The notes under the pieces are model-generated. The model did no database searches and was not told the origin of the DNA. It saw nothing but the letters and a program-made list of their open reading frames with translations. From Chloroflexota bacterium (lineage in GTDB: Bacteria > Chloroflexota > Dormibacteria > Dormibacterales > Dormibacteraceae): a stretch of DNA of 7,054 bases. The stretch covers positions 47,678-54,731 of the forward strand of contig VBJR01000041.1 in NCBI GenBank assembly GCA_005880175.1. Direction: 5' to 3'. Of this stretch, positions 5,016-7,054 are shown piece after piece. Each line of letters begins with the position of its first letter. Positions within the stretch are counted from its first letter, which is position 1. The translations under genes were made by a program, and so were the position numbers.

Positions 5016-5027
5016 TACCGTGGCTGC
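5016..5027 (+). promoter_or_regulatory. Leaderless promoter -10 TACCGT before the membrane protein
   Basis: TACCGT (5016-5021) stands exactly 6 nt before ATG 5028, and no Shine-Dalgarno is present. ACGACA at 4993-4998 is a possible weak -35 with a 17-nt spacer. The box supports ATG 5028 as the true start. Confidence 0.55.
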
Positions 5028-6107
5028 ATGACCTCTGCGACCAAGGTGATCGACAGTCCGGCGCGGCCGCGAGCGGACCGCGGGCGATCGCTCCGCGCCA
5101 GCTCGCGCTTCGAGTGGGCGGCGGTCGGCCTCGCGGCCGCGATCGCCGTCGGTGCGCACGTGGACGCGTGGGCGCACGGGCACGTCGCCAGCACGCTGGA
5201 GACGTTCTTCACGCCCTGGCACGCGCTGCTGTACGCGTCGTTCGCGGCGACGACGGCGTTCCTGGTCCTGTGCGCGGCGTGGACCGGCGCCCGGCCCTGG
5301 GAGTGGGTGAGGGTGCTGCCCGACGGCTACGGCCTGTCGCTGGTCGGGTGCGTGCTCTTCGGCATCGGCGGCGTGCTGGACCTGGGCTGGCACCTGACGT
5401 TCGGCATCGAGCGCAACTTCCAGGCGCTGGTCAGCCCGACGCACCTGATCCTGATCGGGAGCGCCGGCCTGATCGGGAGCGGGGCGCTGCGGGCGGCGTG
5501 GCGGCGGCCGGGCCGCGCGATCGGGTGGCCGGCGATCGCGTCGGCGACGCTGACGCTGACGATGCTGACGTTCTTCGGCCAGTTCGACCACCCGTTCACG
5601 TCGCAGTGGGCGGCGCTGGGGGCGACGCTCGTCCCGGCGCAGCCAGCCGAGGAGCTGGGGATCCTGGGCGTGATCTTCCAGTCGGCGCTGCTGATGGGCG
5701 TCGTGCTGCTGCTGGTCCGGCGGTTCGACCTGCCCCTGGGCAGCCTGACATTCCTGATGGGCGTCAACGCGGTGTTCGTGACGATGATCCATGGGCTCGA
5801 CCTGGTGATCCTGGTGGGCGTGCTGGGCGGCGTGGCGGCCGACGTGGCGTACCGGGCGCTGCGGCCGTCGGCGGCGCGGCTGCCGCAGCTGCGGGTCTTC
5901 GCGTTCGTCGTCCCGGCGGTGCTGTACGCGCTGTACTTCCGGGGGCTGATCGTGGCCGACGGCGTGTGGTGGCCGGTGCACCTGTGGGCGGGCGCCCCGG
6001 TGGTGGCCGGGCTGACGGGTCTGCTGGTGAGCTACTGCGTGGTCCCGCCGCCGGCGCCGGCTGCTGCTGCGGCGGAGCCTGTGGCCGCCGCTACCCTACG
6101 CGCATGA
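5028..6107 (+). CDS. Uncharacterised multi-pass membrane protein with conserved-looking His/Trp motifs
   Basis: This 359-aa protein has about eight to nine hydrophobic helices after a 28-residue basic N-terminus without a clear signal peptide. Polar and aromatic residues cluster at membrane edges: H44-x-D46-x-W48-x-H50, T-P-W-H65, D118-L-G-W-H122 followed by F-G-I-E128, S-P-T-H139, F-D187-H188-P, I-H255-G-L-D258 and W-W-P-V-H318. From memory, similar D-x-W-A-H, T-P-W-H and W-H-x-x-F-G-I-E motifs recur in unnamed actinobacterial membrane proteins; I could not check this. Such intramembrane His sets suggest metal or haem ligation or proton handling, but nothing proves it. The stop overlaps the methyltransferase start (ATGA, 6104-6107). 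The C-terminus is a soft Pro/Ala tail. Confidence 0.75.
   Translation: MTSATKVIDSPARPRADRGRSLRASSRFEWAAVGLAAAIAVGAHVDAWAHGHVASTLETFFTPWHALLYASFAATTAFLVLCAAWTGARPWEWVRVLPDGYGLSLVGCVLFGIGGVLDLGWHLTFGIERNFQALVSPTHLILIGSAGLIGSGALRAAWRRPGRAIGWPAIASATLTLTMLTFFGQFDHPFTSQWAALGATLVPAQPAEELGILGVIFQSALLMGVVLLLVRRFDLPLGSLTFLMGVNAVFVTMIHGLDLVILVGVLGGVAADVAYRALRPSAARLPQLRVFAFVVPAVLYALYFRGLIVADGVWWPVHLWAGAPVVAGLTGLLVSYCVVPPPAPAAAAAEPVAAATLRA
6092..6103 (+). promoter_or_regulatory. Leaderless promoter -10 TACCCT before the methyltransferase
   Basis: TACCCT (6092-6097) is followed by exactly 6 nt and ATG 6104. It lies inside the 3' end of the membrane-protein gene, so the methyltransferase could be transcribed separately as well as by readthrough. 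No -35 is obvious. Confidence 0.5.
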
Positions 6108-6937
6108 CGGACAAGCCGCCGCAGCTTCGCCCCGAGAACGCCGAGGCGTTCGAGCTCGAATCCGTCGCCCGGGCGTACCGGCACCGGCCGCCGTACCCGG
6201 CGGGCGTGGTGGACGCGCTGCTGTCGCTGCTGGGCAGCGACGGCGGCGCTGTCCTGGACGCGGGCTGCGGCACCGCCGAGCTGGGCAGAGCCCTGGTGGA
6301 GAGCGTCGACCGCGTGGACGCGGTGGACGTGTCGGAGGCGATGATCGCGGAGGGGCGGCGGCAGGAGCGAGGTGACCACCCGAACCTGCGGTGGGTGCAG
6401 TCCCGGCTGGAGGACGCGGACCTGCGCCCGCCATACGGTCTGGCGGTGGCCGGCGACAGCCTCCACTGGATGGAGTGGGGGGTGGCGCTGCCGAGGCTGC
6501 ACGACGCGCTCCACCCGGGCGCGTGGCTGGCGATCGTCCACCGCGACTGGGGCACGGGAACGGAGGAGGAGTCGGAGCTGATCCCGAGGTACAGCACGCT
6601 CCAGGACTACCAACCGTACGACCTGGGCCGGGAGCTGGTGACGCGAGGCCTGTTCACGGGGGCGGGGCACCTCCGCTTCGCGGGAACGTGGCACCCGACG
6701 ATCGAGGAGTACGTGGAGGCGCGCCACTCCCAGGCCGGCTTCGCCCGAGACCGAATGGGCCCGGCCCGGGCGGCAGACTTCGACGCGGAGCTGACGACGC
6801 TGCTCCAGCACCTGGTGACGGCCGGCCGAGTGCGAACGCGGCCCGACGACGGCGGCGACCGCCTGGTCCTGCGGGTCGTAGCCCAGGTAGGGTGGGGCCG
6901 ACCGGCAGGCTCGACCCGGTCAGCGGGCTCGGCCTGA
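6104..6937 (+). CDS. Class I SAM-dependent methyltransferase
   Basis: This 277-aa protein has a Rossmann methyltransferase core. Motif I is V-L-D52-A-G-C-G-T (50-57). The acidic end of strand 2 is D75 in D-A-V-D-V-S, which should contact the SAM ribose. A G-D-S-L-H-W-M-E-W segment (117-125) sits at motif IV, and L-A-I-V-H-R-D follows after P-G-A. The N-terminus A-Y-R-H-R-P-P-Y-P is typical of small-molecule methyltransferases of the UbiE/Tam-like group. The substrate cannot be deduced. The C-terminal half is helical, with a T-W-H-P-T-I-E-E-Y-V segment seen in the same group. The start ATG 6104 overlaps the upstream stop and has its own -10 box. Neighbours give no pathway clue. Confidence 0.85.
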   Translation: MTDKPPQLRPENAEAFELESVARAYRHRPPYPAGVVDALLSLLGSDGGAVLDAGCGTAELGRALVESVDRVDAVDVSEAMIAEGRRQERGDHPNLRWVQSRLEDADLRPPYGLAVAGDSLHWMEWGVALPRLHDALHPGAWLAIVHRDWGTGTEEESELIPRYSTLQDYQPYDLGRELVTRGLFTGAGHLRFAGTWHPTIEEYVEARHSQAGFARDRMGPARAADFDAELTTLLQHLVTAGRVRTRPDDGGDRLVLRVVAQVGWGRPAGSTRSAGSA

Positions 6938-7016
6938 ACGGCTACTTGCCGGTCCGGCGGTAAGCTGTGCACGCCTGCTCCGCGAGCTGGCCCCCCGGGC
7001 TCGTCCGGGACCCAGC

Positions 7017-7054
7017 GCCGGTGTAGCTCAGCCTGGCAGAGCAGCGGCCTTTTA
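7017..7054 (+). tRNA. tRNA-Lys (anticodon UUU), 5' part, cut by window end
   Basis: The acceptor strand GCCGGTG (7017-7023), TA, the D-stem GCTC (7026-7029) pairing with GAGC (7039-7042), and the anticodon-stem 5' strand GCGGC (7044-7048) are all present. The loop begins C-T-T-T-T-A, placing anticodon TTT at 7051-7053, so it reads Lys AAA/AAG codons. The window ends at position 37 of the tRNA, so the 3' half is not seen. The 79 nt between 6937 and this gene hold only a weak TAAGCT (6961-6966) that might be a -10. Confidence 0.85.

Noticed and set aside
3021..5981. 986-codon open frame on the minus strand
   Set aside because: It is antisense to the kinase, regulator and membrane protein. The translation is Arg/Pro/His-rich low complexity, an expected shadow in very GC-rich DNA.
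4949..6103. Upstream extension of the methyltransferase frame to 4949
   Set aside because: It overlaps the membrane-protein gene in another frame, has Arg/Gly/Ala-rich composition, and the -10 box and ATG at 6104 mark the real start.
7017..7054. tRNA-Lys as the attachment site of the element
   Set aside because: It lies about 4 kb from the integrase, beyond host genes, and no copy of a tRNA 3' end is seen near 2855-2980.

Overview
The window comes from a very GC-rich bacterium. The right half (about 2980 to the end) has almost only G or C at third codon positions. Three of its genes appear to be expressed from leaderless promoters, with a TAnnnT hexamer exactly 6 nt before the start codon. 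Codon use, the DesK/LuxR-type two-component pair and the methyltransferase type all suggest an actinobacterium. Thermoleophilia (Solirubrobacter/Conexibacter-like) is my best guess, but it is inferred from style and not proven.

Region 1 (1 to about 2980) is the integrase-proximal end of a small integrative element or prophage remnant with visibly lower GC3. It opens with a good sigma70-like promoter (27-54), followed by about 550 nt without a convincing gene. That stretch carries CCTAGG-type repeats (62-187) and two stem-loops that share a loop sequence (463-494 and 542-568). Six tightly packed genes follow on the + strand: a 44-aa Zn-motif protein, a hypothetical protein, a coiled-coil protein with the same Zn motif, two tandem excisionase-like HTH proteins, and a tyrosine integrase. 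The integrase is broken by an out-of-frame internal deletion and seems to lack its N-terminal arm-binding domain. The last four open frames, including the one that leaves the integrase, are chained by GTGA stop/start overlaps.

Region 2 (about 2978-3094) is a host-like coding tail resembling the C-terminal half of an XRE-type HTH domain. The element therefore seems to have inserted into, or beside, that gene. The left end of the element lies outside the window.

Region 3 (3108-7054) is ordinary chromosome. It holds a hairpin terminator, a membrane histidine kinase, its LuxR-type response regulator (receiver domain broken by another out-of-frame deletion), an uncharacterised multi-pass membrane protein rich in His/Asp/Trp motifs, a class I SAM methyltransferase, and the first half of a tRNA-Lys(UUU) cut by the window end.

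The points most worth checking are three. Two unrelated genes, integrase and response regulator, each lack a short internal block and are out of frame in the same sense, which suggests either an assembly problem or real decay. A C-x-H-G-V-x5-C-D-A-C-x-N-E module is shared by two neighbouring small proteins. The stem-loop leader precedes the operon. I see no clearly new defence or metabolic system.
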